Shown: in pieces, positions 8,149-16,460 of the stretch | Position numbering within the stretch: the first letter of the stretch is position 1 | Layout of the letters: every line of letters starts with the position of its first letter | Origin: Euryarchaeota archaeon UBA181 | GTDB lineage: Archaea > Thermoplasmatota > Poseidoniia > Poseidoniales > Thalassarchaeaceae | Direction: 5' to 3' | Assembly (NCBI GenBank): GCA_002496725.1 | Contig: DALI01000062.1 | Coordinates: forward strand, 18,969-67,143 | Length of the DNA: 48,175 nucleotides | Translations under genes and position numbers: made by a program | The notes under the pieces: model-generated | Database searches by the model: none | What the model was told of the DNA's origin: nothing | The model's input: only the letters and a program-made list of their open reading frames with translations

Positions 8149-10272
8149 ATGTCCCAGGTCAAAACCCAGCAAATGGGAAGATTCATCGCGGCAGGAGTGA
8201 AAGGGGACCTCAGTGGGGCTATCGAAACTTTGGCACAATTAAACGCCCTTCACATAATCGATTACGACGGAGGCGAAGAAGGCTTCTCACTAGGATCTCC
8301 AGATCCAAGCTCTGAGGAGGTCGGTAGAGCCCTAGTGAAAGCCAGGTCAGCTGCCTCCATAGTAGATTTCAATGGTCCTGAAAAGGCAGTACCAGAAGCT
8401 CGAATCAGGGACAGCCTATCTAGTGAGCTTCCGTCAAAAATCGAAGATTTGCTAAAATGCCAATCAAGGATCGAAGAGCTAGAGAATGAGATCTCATCTG
8501 TCGAGGAAGAGGAAGAATCACTCGAGATGGTCGCATCATTGGGCGTAGATATAGAGCTTCTCGGGGGCTACGATTCCCTGGCGTCTTTCGTTGGTACAGT
8601 ATCTGACTCTCCACAGTCCGCCAAACTTGACGACTTAGCTATGATTTTCAATTCGAAAAACAGTAAGCACAATACAGTAGCCGTTTTCACGAGGAATGAA
8701 AATTCACAGAGAGTTTCAGAAGTTCTAGAATCTGTGGGATTCGAAGCTATCGCCCTCCCAAAAGGAGAGGGGTCGCCCATTGAGCGTCTATCCGATGTCA
8801 AGGAATTGAAGATGGCACTGACCACCGAGAAATCCGAACTGTCCAAACTTGTCAATGAGTGGGTAGAGAATAATGGCGAGGCACTGGCTTGCGGCTTGGA
8901 AATCCTTGAAAGGGATCATGATGTACTAACTGCCCCCACCAGGGTCGCGGTTTCAGATCACGCCTTCGTCATAGACGGGTGGCTAGTTATGAGTAGGGCT
9001 GATGAAGTTATGAAAGCACTGAGGCCCTTTTGTACCTACACCGAGACAAATCAGTTCGAGCTGGTGGCAGGAGGGGGCGGACACGGACATTCCGATCACC
9101 ATCACCATCAGGAAATGCCGCCTATCGCGTATCAGGAAAGAAGTACGAGCAAACCCATGGAATTACTTACTGATGCTGTAGGTAGGCCAGCATATGGCCG
9201 TATTGACCCTACAATCTTCATGATGATCACCTATCCTCTGTTCTTTGGTATGATGCTAGGGGATATGGCCTATGGACTAATTACTATGGGTGTTGGATGG
9301 ATGGTAATCAGAAATTCCGGTACCAATGAGATGTTGAGACTTGGAGGAAAATTCCTCACATACATCGGCTTCGGGACTCTGATCTTTGGCTATATTTATG
9401 CAGAGTTTGCTGGCTGGGAGATACTCCCGCATCATGGTCACAACCCCGCTGAGAATCTAGCTTTCTTGTATCCATTCGAGCTAGATCACGGACATGCATG
9501 GGCGGCACACCTGCCATTCGGAATAGAGCTCGCCTTCCCATTCCACCGGGTTACTCCTACCTCTGACTATGGAAATCTAGAGCACCTAATCGTGTTGACG
9601 ATATACTTGGGATTCATCCACATCCTCATGGGACTAGCAATAGGTTTCAGAGATATTTTACTACATGGAAACGGACACGGTGGCATAGGACTAGTATGCG
9701 CATTCTTCGAGAAAGGTGTTTGGATGATACTCTTGATAGGCGGATGGATATTTGCCTATGGATTCCTAGGTCAACCAGATTTGAAGGGGTACCTCACTGT
9801 AACCGAAGCTGAAGCATTAATGGTCCCCGGGGCTATAACCGTGATAGTATCAACAGTGATGCTAATGTGGACGCTATACAAGTATCATGGCGTTCCATTC
9901 CCAATAAATATAGGGCTTGCTCCCATTGAAGCAGTCGGGATGATGCCCACGGTGATTTCATACGTTAGACTGTTCGCAGTGGGGATAGTGGGAGTGAAGA
10001 TAGCCGAGACCGGGAATGAGAAGCTATTCGAGCCTCTCGCACATATTTTTGAAGATCTAGCTCACGCAACCACGATGGATTTTGTTTCTATCCCCTTGCT
10101 TCTACTTGGTTGGTTAGCAGTCCAGGCCTTTGCTTGGGTGTTGGGTGTTTTCAGTCCAAATATCCATGCCGCTAGACTGCACTTCGTCGAGTGGATGAGG
10201 CAATATTATGATTCAAGCGGTGAGGAATTCAGTCCATTTGGCCTGAAGTCCCGATACGTGGAGGTAGAATAA
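8149..10272 (+). CDS. atpI: A-type ATP synthase subunit I (a subunit, Ao stator)
   Basis: The stator membrane subunit that forms the ion half-channels against the c ring. Residues 1-305 are the soluble, coiled-coil-containing arm that docks peripheral stalks; from about residue 340 there are around eight membrane helices. The family block RIDPTIFMMITYPLFFGMMLGDMAYG is recognisable by parts (DPTIFMM, FGMMLGDMAYG). The helix with the essential Arg is also visible, within MMPTVISYVRLFAVG. Length (707) fits. Odd feature: a glycine/histidine-rich linker at residues 308-320 (HGHSDHHHH at 312-320) between the two halves, and further His clusters in the first external loop. It lies 19 bases after atpH. 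Confidence 0.93.
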   Translation: MSQVKTQQMGRFIAAGVKGDLSGAIETLAQLNALHIIDYDGGEEGFSLGSPDPSSEEVGRALVKARSAASIVDFNGPEKAVPEARIRDSLSSELPSKIEDLLKCQSRIEELENEISSVEEEEESLEMVASLGVDIELLGGYDSLASFVGTVSDSPQSAKLDDLAMIFNSKNSKHNTVAVFTRNENSQRVSEVLESVGFEAIALPKGEGSPIERLSDVKELKMALTTEKSELSKLVNEWVENNGEALACGLEILERDHDVLTAPTRVAVSDHAFVIDGWLVMSRADEVMKALRPFCTYTETNQFELVAGGGGHGHSDHHHHQEMPPIAYQERSTSKPMELLTDAVGRPAYGRIDPTIFMMITYPLFFGMMLGDMAYGLITMGVGWMVIRNSGTNEMLRLGGKFLTYIGFGTLIFGYIYAEFAGWEILPHHGHNPAENLAFLYPFELDHGHAWAAHLPFGIELAFPFHRVTPTSDYGNLEHLIVLTIYLGFIHILMGLAIGFRDILLHGNGHGGIGLVCAFFEKGVWMILLIGGWIFAYGFLGQPDLKGYLTVTEAEALMVPGAITVIVSTVMLMWTLYKYHGVPFPINIGLAPIEAVGMMPTVISYVRLFAVGIVGVKIAETGNEKLFEPLAHIFEDLAHATTMDFVSIPLLLLGWLAVQAFAWVLGVFSPNIHAARLHFVEWMRQYYDSSGEEFSPFGLKSRYVEVE

Positions 10273-10315
10273 ATCAGATTCCAAGCATTAGCTTGAAAAA
10301 ATGGAGGAAAAAAAA

Positions 10316-10627
10316 ATGAACAGAAGAAACATGATGAAAGGAATGAGCACTCTTATGGTGCTGACCTCGTTTGCAATGATTGCATCTGTGGTTTCAGCTC
10401 AGGGCGATGTAGAAACCGCAACCGCACACTGGGATGCACAGAAGCTGGGCGCCGGACTGGCCCTAGGGCTGTGCGGAATTGGTACTGGAATGAGCCAAGG
10501 ACCAATCGGAGCCGCCGCTGTCGGTATGATATCGGAAGACTCTAGTAAGTTCGTTAGTGGACTAATCTTCACCGCTCTACCTGAGACCATCGTACTTTTC
10601 GGTTTCCTAGCACTATTCCTGCTCTAA
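10316..10627 (+). CDS. atpK: A-type ATP synthase subunit K (c-ring proteolipid)
   Basis: The rotor-ring subunit. In the 103-residue product, residues 11-28 form a hydrophobic leader ending in VSA, resembling a signal peptide. The two c-ring helices are about 43-72 and 77-103. The ion-carrying carboxylate is Glu90 in LPETIV, followed by Thr91, and helix 1 carries Gln61 in GMSQGPIG. Gln plus Glu-Thr is the ligand pattern of sodium-binding c subunits, so sodium coupling is possible. ATG 10316 is chosen because GGAGG at 10303-10307 lies eight bases upstream; the ATG at 10301 overlaps that site. There is a single hairpin, not the duplicated form of some archaea. Confidence 0.92.
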   Translation: MNRRNMMKGMSTLMVLTSFAMIASVVSAQGDVETATAHWDAQKLGAGLALGLCGIGTGMSQGPIGAAAVGMISEDSSKFVSGLIFTALPETIVLFGFLALFLL

Positions 10628-10667
10628 GCGGAATAAGGAACCAATAAATCGAAATTGAGGTAAGAAA

Positions 10668-11225
10668 ATGTCAATAGATGCTCTATCCAAAGAGATCAGC
10701 ACACAGGCTGAAGCCGAGGCGAAGGCAATCATCGACGCCGCCAAAGCGGAAGCAAAACGAATCCAAGACGACGCAAACAGTCAGGCCTCTATGGCGGCCG
10801 CCGATGTTGAGGCTCGTGCGTCCAAGGACAGCGAGCAGATTTCTATCGAAGTGGTCGCCGCAGCCAGGCAAGCCAACCAGAAGAGAGCTCTTGTCGCTCG
10901 CCGAGAAGAGCTTGACCTTACATGGGACTCAGTCAGAGAAACAGTCGCATCGCCGAATCTAGAGGGAAGGGAAGAGTTGCTACAATCCCTGATCAAGGAG
11001 GCTAGCTCTTCCAATCAGGATATGCTACTTAGGCCAGTGAATATCGACCGCAAGTCTCTATCATCCTCGGATTTCCCAATGGGTGATGACATTGATGGAC
11101 TAGGGGGGTTCGTTCTTGAATCAAAGGATGGATCCGTGGTTCTTGACTATAGATTTGATAGCCTGCTGGAACAAGCATGGAAAGCTAATCTGGGCTCAGT
11201 CAATAAGGCACTATTCGGAGAATAA
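10668..11225 (+). CDS. atpE: A-type ATP synthase subunit E (peripheral stalk)
   Basis: The peripheral-stalk subunit that pairs with H and holds the A3B3 head. The N-terminal 100 residues are a long Ala/Glu/Lys helix with the usual EAEAKAIIDAAKAEAKRI-type pattern. The C-terminal part (about residues 105-185) is a mixed alpha/beta globular domain including GGFVLESKDGSVVLDYRFDSLLEQ, which matches the conserved GG-x-x-x-x-DG-x2-x-x-D-N/Y-T/R-x-D-x-x-L block of the family. The length of 185 is normal. It is preceded by GAGGTAAGAAA as ribosome site and lies 12 bases ahead of atpC. Confidence 0.9.
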   Translation: MSIDALSKEISTQAEAEAKAIIDAAKAEAKRIQDDANSQASMAAADVEARASKDSEQISIEVVAAARQANQKRALVARREELDLTWDSVRETVASPNLEGREELLQSLIKEASSSNQDMLLRPVNIDRKSLSSSDFPMGDDIDGLGGFVLESKDGSVVLDYRFDSLLEQAWKANLGSVNKALFGE

Positions 11226-11236
11226 GGGGTGATGTC

Positions 11237-12289
11237 GTGTCTAGTGTGAGTTATGGGCGTTCTAATGTTTACAACGCCTCAGCGAGAGCAAAGGCTCGAA
11301 AAGCCTCGCTAATAGACTCAACTAGGATGCGTCAGTTGCTTCAACAAGGACCAGATTCGATAGGGGCCAGTATCGGCGAATTGGGCTACAGATCTGAGAT
11401 GGACCTGTATGCCTCTAGGATGTCCGGTGCCGATGCAGTCGAGGCCGCATTATTCCACAACATGGACAATGACGTCCATCAAGTAATGCGTTTCTGTCAT
11501 GGGCACCTCAGATCTCTAGTTGGGATATATGTTGAGAGATTTGATTATGAAAAGGCTAAAACCGTCCTCAGGGCGATTAATGGCGGTGCATCAGATGAGA
11601 TGATAGAAACTCAAATTCTACCATCGGAGAATTCTAGAAACGCCCCTTGGCTTACTATTGTGAGGTCTACCGAGGGACTCCAAGAGGCTGTTGATGCGAT
11701 GTCGGGAACTCCTTGGGGGAGGACACTATCAAGACTCGAGGGCGATCTAACTCTGGAAGAGATGGAAAATGCCCTGGACATGCAGTATTTCTCAGATGCG
11801 ATCAAGTCAATTAAATCAGGCAAGGGTCAGCCCCAATTACTCAGATACCTAAGAATGGAAATAGACCATAGGAATATCATTAATCAGCTAAGGTCAATCA
11901 GAATGGGAACTTCCTCGGAAAAACGCTCCTCCATAGTGATTCCAGGTGGAAGAATAGACTCTTCGGTCATGAAGTCAGCCAGTCAGGCTACTAATGATTC
12001 TGAATTGATTGAGGCTCTTAGAAGAAGCAACTCATTCAATGACACCGGGTTCGAAGAAGCCATGAAGAAATCAGATGAGCTGAATACCTTGGATCCATTC
12101 GCCGAATTACTGTCTCACCAGAGGCACTCTTTGCTGAAGAGATTCTCTCACTTGAGCCCAATATCGCCATTCCCAATCATCCACTACATCGAATGCAAGG
12201 CGCTAGAGGTTCGCAACCTCCGTCTTTTAGTTCGAGGGAAAGCTGTAGGGCTTCCGGATGACGTAATCGAAGCGCACATGGACTACTAG
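11237..12289 (+). CDS. atpC: A-type ATP synthase subunit C (V-type d-like)
   Basis: The central-stalk adaptor that connects the rotor shaft (D/F) to the c ring. The 350-residue protein is nearly all helical, with the repeated three-fold pattern typical of the family. Recognisable blocks are YEKAKTVLRAING, the DHRNIINQLRSIRMG segment and, near the end, PISPFPIIHYIECKALEVRNLRLLVRGKAVGLPDDVI, which is the diagnostic C-terminal block (given here only by its parts). The start is a GTG at 11237 after AAGGGGTGATG. It occupies its normal place between E and F. Confidence 0.92.
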   Translation: MSSVSYGRSNVYNASARAKARKASLIDSTRMRQLLQQGPDSIGASIGELGYRSEMDLYASRMSGADAVEAALFHNMDNDVHQVMRFCHGHLRSLVGIYVERFDYEKAKTVLRAINGGASDEMIETQILPSENSRNAPWLTIVRSTEGLQEAVDAMSGTPWGRTLSRLEGDLTLEEMENALDMQYFSDAIKSIKSGKGQPQLLRYLRMEIDHRNIINQLRSIRMGTSSEKRSSIVIPGGRIDSSVMKSASQATNDSELIEALRRSNSFNDTGFEEAMKKSDELNTLDPFAELLSHQRHSLLKRFSHLSPISPFPIIHYIECKALEVRNLRLLVRGKAVGLPDDVIEAHMDY

Positions 12290-12299
12290 GGGTGAAAAA

Positions 12300-12599
12300 A
12301 TGGAAATAGCAGTCGTCGGGCCTTTGGAATTCACACTTGGGTTCCAGCTTGCGGGTGTCAAGAACCTATACAACCCCTCCAATGACGAGGAGCTTTCTGA
12401 GCTTCTCAAGTCACTACTCAACCAACAAGAGATCGGGGTTGTAGTAGTAGATAATAAAGATCTCAACAAACTTTCCGATAGGCTCCGCTTGCAGCTAACG
12501 GAAAGCGTCACTCCAACAGTTTTGGGGATCGGGACTGAAGAGGATAATACCCTCAGAGAGTCCATAAAGTCCGCTTTAGGAGTGGACCTTTGGAAGTAA
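12300..12599 (+). CDS. atpF: A-type ATP synthase subunit F
   Basis: The small central-stalk subunit that couples with D inside the A3B3 head. The 99-residue alpha/beta domain begins MEIAVVGPLEFTLGFQLAGV, matching the I-A-V-I-G-D-x-D-x-V-x-G-F-x-L-A-G pattern of the family. It continues with the EIGVVVVDNKDL strand, equivalent to the family's IG-I-I-L-I/V-x-x. The ribosome site is AGGGGTGA just before the ATG. The gap to atpC is 10 bases and the gap to atpA is 24. Confidence 0.92.
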   Translation: MEIAVVGPLEFTLGFQLAGVKNLYNPSNDEELSELLKSLLNQQEIGVVVVDNKDLNKLSDRLRLQLTESVTPTVLGIGTEEDNTLRESIKSALGVDLWK

Positions 12600-12623
12600 G
12601 CAATTAAATTGGAAGTGAAAATA

Positions 12624-14366
12624 ATGAGTAAAGAGAATGGAGTAATCTACCGGATTTCCGGACCAGTCGTAACCGCAATAGGAATATCGCCAAGAATGTA
12701 CGAAGTCGTCAGGGTTGGCGATGAGGGACTAATGGGCGAGGTGATCGAGTTACACGGCGATCAGTCTGTAATTCAGGTTTATGAAGAGACCTCTGGCATC
12801 AGACCGGGTGAGCCTGTCATAAGGACCGGGCAGACTCTTTCTGTCCAACTCGGACCCGGCCTGTTAACACAAATTTACGATGGAATACAGCGTCCCCTCC
12901 CAAAACTGGAAGAGACAATGGGCGTATTCATCACTCGTGGAGTGGATGCAGATGGTCTTGATTTGGAAAGAGAGTGGGATTTCAGTGCGGAGGTCAAGAA
13001 GGGCGATGAAGTCGGCCCCGGGCATGTCATAGGGATTGTGCAGGAGACTGAGACCATAGAGCATCGAGTGATGGTTCCTCCGAAAATCAGTGGAACCGTC
13101 AAGAGTATCAAATCCGGCACATTCAACATAAAAGAGCCCATATGCATTCTTGATGATGGTACTGAGATTGCCATGATGCAAGAGTGGCCAGTCAGGCATC
13201 CAAGGCCCTTCGTTCAGAAGTATGCCCCCGATGTCCCACTAATCACTGGTCAGAGAATCCTCGATTTCCTCTTCCCCCTGGCAAAGGGAGGAACTGCAGG
13301 AATTCCCGGGCCATTCGGATCCGGAAAAACAGTCACACAGCAGCAACTAGCTAAGTGGTCTGATGCACAGATCGTAGTTTACATCGGATGTGGAGAGAGG
13401 GGCAATGAGATGACTGAGGTACTCGATGAGTTCCCTCACCTGATAGACCCCAATACCAACAAACCCCTGATGAACAGAACGGTCATGATAGCAAACACCT
13501 CCAATATGCCTGTAGCGGCTAGAGAAGCATCGGTCTACACGGGGATAACTATCGCTGAATACTTCAGGGACATGGGGTACAATGTAGCACTGATGGCGGA
13601 CTCAACCAGTAGATGGGCTGAAGCCATGAGGGAAATCTCATCTAGACTCGAAGAGATGCCCGGAGAAGAGGGCTATCCAGCATACCTCTCAAGCAGACTA
13701 GCTGAATTTTATGAGAGAGCCGGAAGGGTGCAGACTCTAGCCGGTTCTGATGGATCAGTCTCCGTAATAGGCGCTGTTTCGCCCCCTGGCGGAGATATCT
13801 CAGAACCAGTCAGCCAAGGTACCCTGAGGATTGTGAAAGTTTTCTGGGGCCTAGATGCAGGCCTAGCGAGACAGAGACATTTCCCAGCAATCAATTGGCT
13901 GAACTCCTACAGCCTGTACCCTCAGGCGTTGGACCAGTGGTACAGGGATAATATCGCTCCGGACTTCCCTGAGGTCAGGACTGAAATAAGCACCTTATTG
14001 CAGATAGAGTCAGAATTGCAAGAAATTGTCCAATTAGTCGGTTCCGACGCGCTACCTGTAGATCAACAGCTAACTCTAGAGGTAGCGAGAATGATTAGGG
14101 AGTTCTTCCTACAGCAGAACGCTTTCCATGACGTGGATACATTCAGCGATTTGCATCTTCAGTACCATATGGCCAAAGCCATACTTTCCTTCCAAGAAGA
14201 GGCCAAGAAAGCAATGGCAGGAGGGGCCCAATTGGAAGATGTCGTTAACGTACCTGCTAGGACCGACTTGATGAGAGGAAGGTTCGAAAAAGGCTATCAA
14301 GACAGAATCAGCGATCTTGTAAGTGAGATGAATAAGCAGATAGATGCTAGTATGGAGGCTAACTAG
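12624..14366 (+). CDS. atpA: A-type ATP synthase catalytic subunit A
   Basis: The nucleotide-hydrolysing or synthesising subunit of the A1 head. The P-loop is GPFGSGKT at residues 229-236. The long non-homologous insertion of catalytic A/V-type subunits precedes it (residues about 115-190). The catalytic GERGNE motif and the SVYTGITIAEYFRDMGYNVALMADSTSRWAEAMRE region follow (named here by parts: TGITIAEYFRD, MADSTSRWAEA). The length of 580 is standard and no intein is present. ATG 12624 is preferred, with GGAAGTG at 12611-12617 as ribosome site; the TTG at 12609 is unlikely. Confidence 0.96.
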   Translation: MSKENGVIYRISGPVVTAIGISPRMYEVVRVGDEGLMGEVIELHGDQSVIQVYEETSGIRPGEPVIRTGQTLSVQLGPGLLTQIYDGIQRPLPKLEETMGVFITRGVDADGLDLEREWDFSAEVKKGDEVGPGHVIGIVQETETIEHRVMVPPKISGTVKSIKSGTFNIKEPICILDDGTEIAMMQEWPVRHPRPFVQKYAPDVPLITGQRILDFLFPLAKGGTAGIPGPFGSGKTVTQQQLAKWSDAQIVVYIGCGERGNEMTEVLDEFPHLIDPNTNKPLMNRTVMIANTSNMPVAAREASVYTGITIAEYFRDMGYNVALMADSTSRWAEAMREISSRLEEMPGEEGYPAYLSSRLAEFYERAGRVQTLAGSDGSVSVIGAVSPPGGDISEPVSQGTLRIVKVFWGLDAGLARQRHFPAINWLNSYSLYPQALDQWYRDNIAPDFPEVRTEISTLLQIESELQEIVQLVGSDALPVDQQLTLEVARMIREFFLQQNAFHDVDTFSDLHLQYHMAKAILSFQEEAKKAMAGGAQLEDVVNVPARTDLMRGRFEKGYQDRISDLVSEMNKQIDASMEAN

Positions 14367-14376
14367 AGGTGATATT

Positions 14377-15774
14377 ATGAGCGGAAAAGAGTATAGAACC
14401 ATTACAGACGTCAAGGGACCATTGGTTTTCCTAAACAAGACTGAACCAGTTTCGTACGGGGAGATAGTCCAACTAATGCTGACTGACGGATCCATCAAGA
14501 ACGGACAGGTTTTGGATACTTCAGATGACCAAGTCATAGTCCAGGTTTTCGAAGGAACTGCATCTGTTGATAGGCAGACCGGAGTCAAGTTCCTAGGGGA
14601 CGTATTCAAGCTCCCTGTAAGTAAGGGATTAATTGGCAGGATCCTAGATGGGGCAGGTAGGCCTAGGGATGGAGGGCCAGATATCGTAGCTGATGAAATG
14701 GCTGATATCATAGGGGCCGCAATCAACCCCTATTCGAGACAGAGTCCTGAATCCTTTATCCAGACTGGTATTTCCGCAATAGACGCGTGTACTTCCCTAG
14801 TAAGGGGCCAGAAACTTCCAATTTTCAGTGCCAGTGGTCTTCCTCACAACGATATCGCGCTACAGATAGCACGTCAGGCCAAACTAGTGGGAAGCGATGA
14901 TGACTTCGTCGTCGTTTTCTGCGCTATGGGGATTACCGCAGAGGAATACAATTTCTTCGTGCACGACTTAGAGAGAACAGGCGCGCTCGAAAACTCAGCG
15001 CTCTTCGTAAATCTGGCAGATGACCCAGCTGTGGAGAGGCTAATCACACCACGTCTCGCTCTAACTGCCGCAGAATACTTAGCCTTCGAGCATGATTACC
15101 ACGTTCTGGTCATCTACACTGACATGACCAACTATTGCGAGTCTCTGAGACAGATCGGCGCGGCTAGAGAAGAGGTACCTGGAAGGAGGGGATACCCCGG
15201 TTACATGTACACAGATCTCGCTATGCTCTATGAGAGGGCAGGACTGGTGAAGGGGAAGAAGGGTTCAATCACTCAGTTCCCTATCCTCACTATGCCCGGA
15301 GATGACATAACGCACCCGATTCCAGATCTTTCCGGATACATCACCGAGGGGCAGATCGTTATCTCAAGAGAGCTACATCAGAAGGGAATATACCCGCCAA
15401 TCAACGTCCTACCCTCCCTAAGCAGGCTAATGAACGCTGGAATTGGAGATGGAAAGACCAGAGAAGACCACAAGTCAGTTTCAGATCAGCTTTATGCGGC
15501 CTATGCTCAAGGAAAGGAACTGAGGGGACTCGTCGCTATTGTTGGTGAGGACGCCCTTAACGAACGTGACTTGCAGTTGCTGAAATTCGCAGATATATTT
15601 GAGGACCAGTTCCTCAGACAGAGCAGGGATGAAGATAGGACGATTAGTGAGGGGACTCTAGATCTGGCTTGGGACCTTCTCTCGAACATAGACACGAAGT
15701 ACCTAGTAAGGCTAGATCAGAAGTGGATTGACAAGTACCACCCGACTGATAAAATCGGTAAGGATGAGGAGTAA
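14377..15774 (+). CDS. atpB: A-type ATP synthase regulatory subunit B
   Basis: The non-catalytic partner of subunit A in the A3B3 head. The P-loop is replaced by SASGLPHNDIALQIARQ, the hallmark of B subunits. Further blocks are VVFCAMGIT-x-EE, the YTDMTNYCESLRQI segment and the RRGYPGYMYTDLAMLYERAG block. The length of 465 is normal. ATG 14377 follows AGAGGTGAT and starts 10 bases after the atpA stop; a start at 14344 would overlap atpA and lacks support. Confidence 0.96.
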   Translation: MSGKEYRTITDVKGPLVFLNKTEPVSYGEIVQLMLTDGSIKNGQVLDTSDDQVIVQVFEGTASVDRQTGVKFLGDVFKLPVSKGLIGRILDGAGRPRDGGPDIVADEMADIIGAAINPYSRQSPESFIQTGISAIDACTSLVRGQKLPIFSASGLPHNDIALQIARQAKLVGSDDDFVVVFCAMGITAEEYNFFVHDLERTGALENSALFVNLADDPAVERLITPRLALTAAEYLAFEHDYHVLVIYTDMTNYCESLRQIGAAREEVPGRRGYPGYMYTDLAMLYERAGLVKGKKGSITQFPILTMPGDDITHPIPDLSGYITEGQIVISRELHQKGIYPPINVLPSLSRLMNAGIGDGKTREDHKSVSDQLYAAYAQGKELRGLVAIVGEDALNERDLQLLKFADIFEDQFLRQSRDEDRTISEGTLDLAWDLLSNIDTKYLVRLDQKWIDKYHPTDKIGKDEE

Positions 15775-15789
15775 TTCTGAGGTTATAGA

Positions 15790-16407
15790 ATGGCTCTTGA
15801 CATCAAGCCAACTAGGTCTGAGCTGATTAATCTAAAGCGACGCATAAAGCAGACTAGCAGTGGCTACAAACTCCTGAAGATGAAGAGGGACGGCCTGTTT
15901 CATGAATTCAGGATTCTTCTATCAGAAATGATCTCTGCCAGGGAGGAATTGGTCGGAACATACAGGGACGCCCTACAGGCAATCAGCCTAGCCTCATCTA
16001 TCGAGGGCGGTCTATCGGTCAAGAGTGCGGCAATAGCCGCTTCGAAGAGGCCAGAGGTTAGTGTATCTCGTAGAAATATAATGGGAGTAGTAGTTCCAAA
16101 GGTGGATGGAGAAAATCTCAAACTTTCTGCAGAAGATAGAGGATTGGGCCTCATCGGAGGGTCCCCCTACATCGATGAGGCCGCTGACTCATACTCGCTA
16201 TTGATAGAGAAAGTTGTCAAGGCCGCTGAGATGGAAGCTACTCTAAAGAGGCTCTTGGAAGAAATAGAAGCCACAAAAAGGAGAGTGAATGCCTTGGAGT
16301 TCAAGGTTATTCCAGAAATGAAGGAGGCCCAGACTTTCATTCAGCTCAGACTCGAGGAGATGGAGAGGGAGGAAACATTCCGTCTCAAGCGCTTCAAGAA
16401 CAAGTAG
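15790..16407 (+). CDS. atpD: A-type ATP synthase subunit D (central rotor shaft)
   Basis: The coiled-coil rotor shaft that turns inside the head. Two long helices flank a short middle region, with the N-terminal block KPTRSELINLKRRIKQTSSGYKLLKMKRDGL matching the family's P-T-R-x-x-L-x-x-L-K-x-x-L-x-x-A-x-x-G-x-x-L-L-K-x-K-R-D-x-L by position. The C-terminal helix holds TKRRVNALEFKVIPEM, likewise diagnostic. The length of 205 is normal. It is the last gene of the ATP synthase operon; the next gene starts 53 bases later. Confidence 0.94.
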   Translation: MALDIKPTRSELINLKRRIKQTSSGYKLLKMKRDGLFHEFRILLSEMISAREELVGTYRDALQAISLASSIEGGLSVKSAAIAASKRPEVSVSRRNIMGVVVPKVDGENLKLSAEDRGLGLIGGSPYIDEAADSYSLLIEKVVKAAEMEATLKRLLEEIEATKRRVNALEFKVIPEMKEAQTFIQLRLEEMEREETFRLKRFKNK

Positions 16408-16460
16408 ACACAAGGACTCCTGAAGCGAGGGGTAAAATCAGAGCTCCTCTTGCATTAGTC

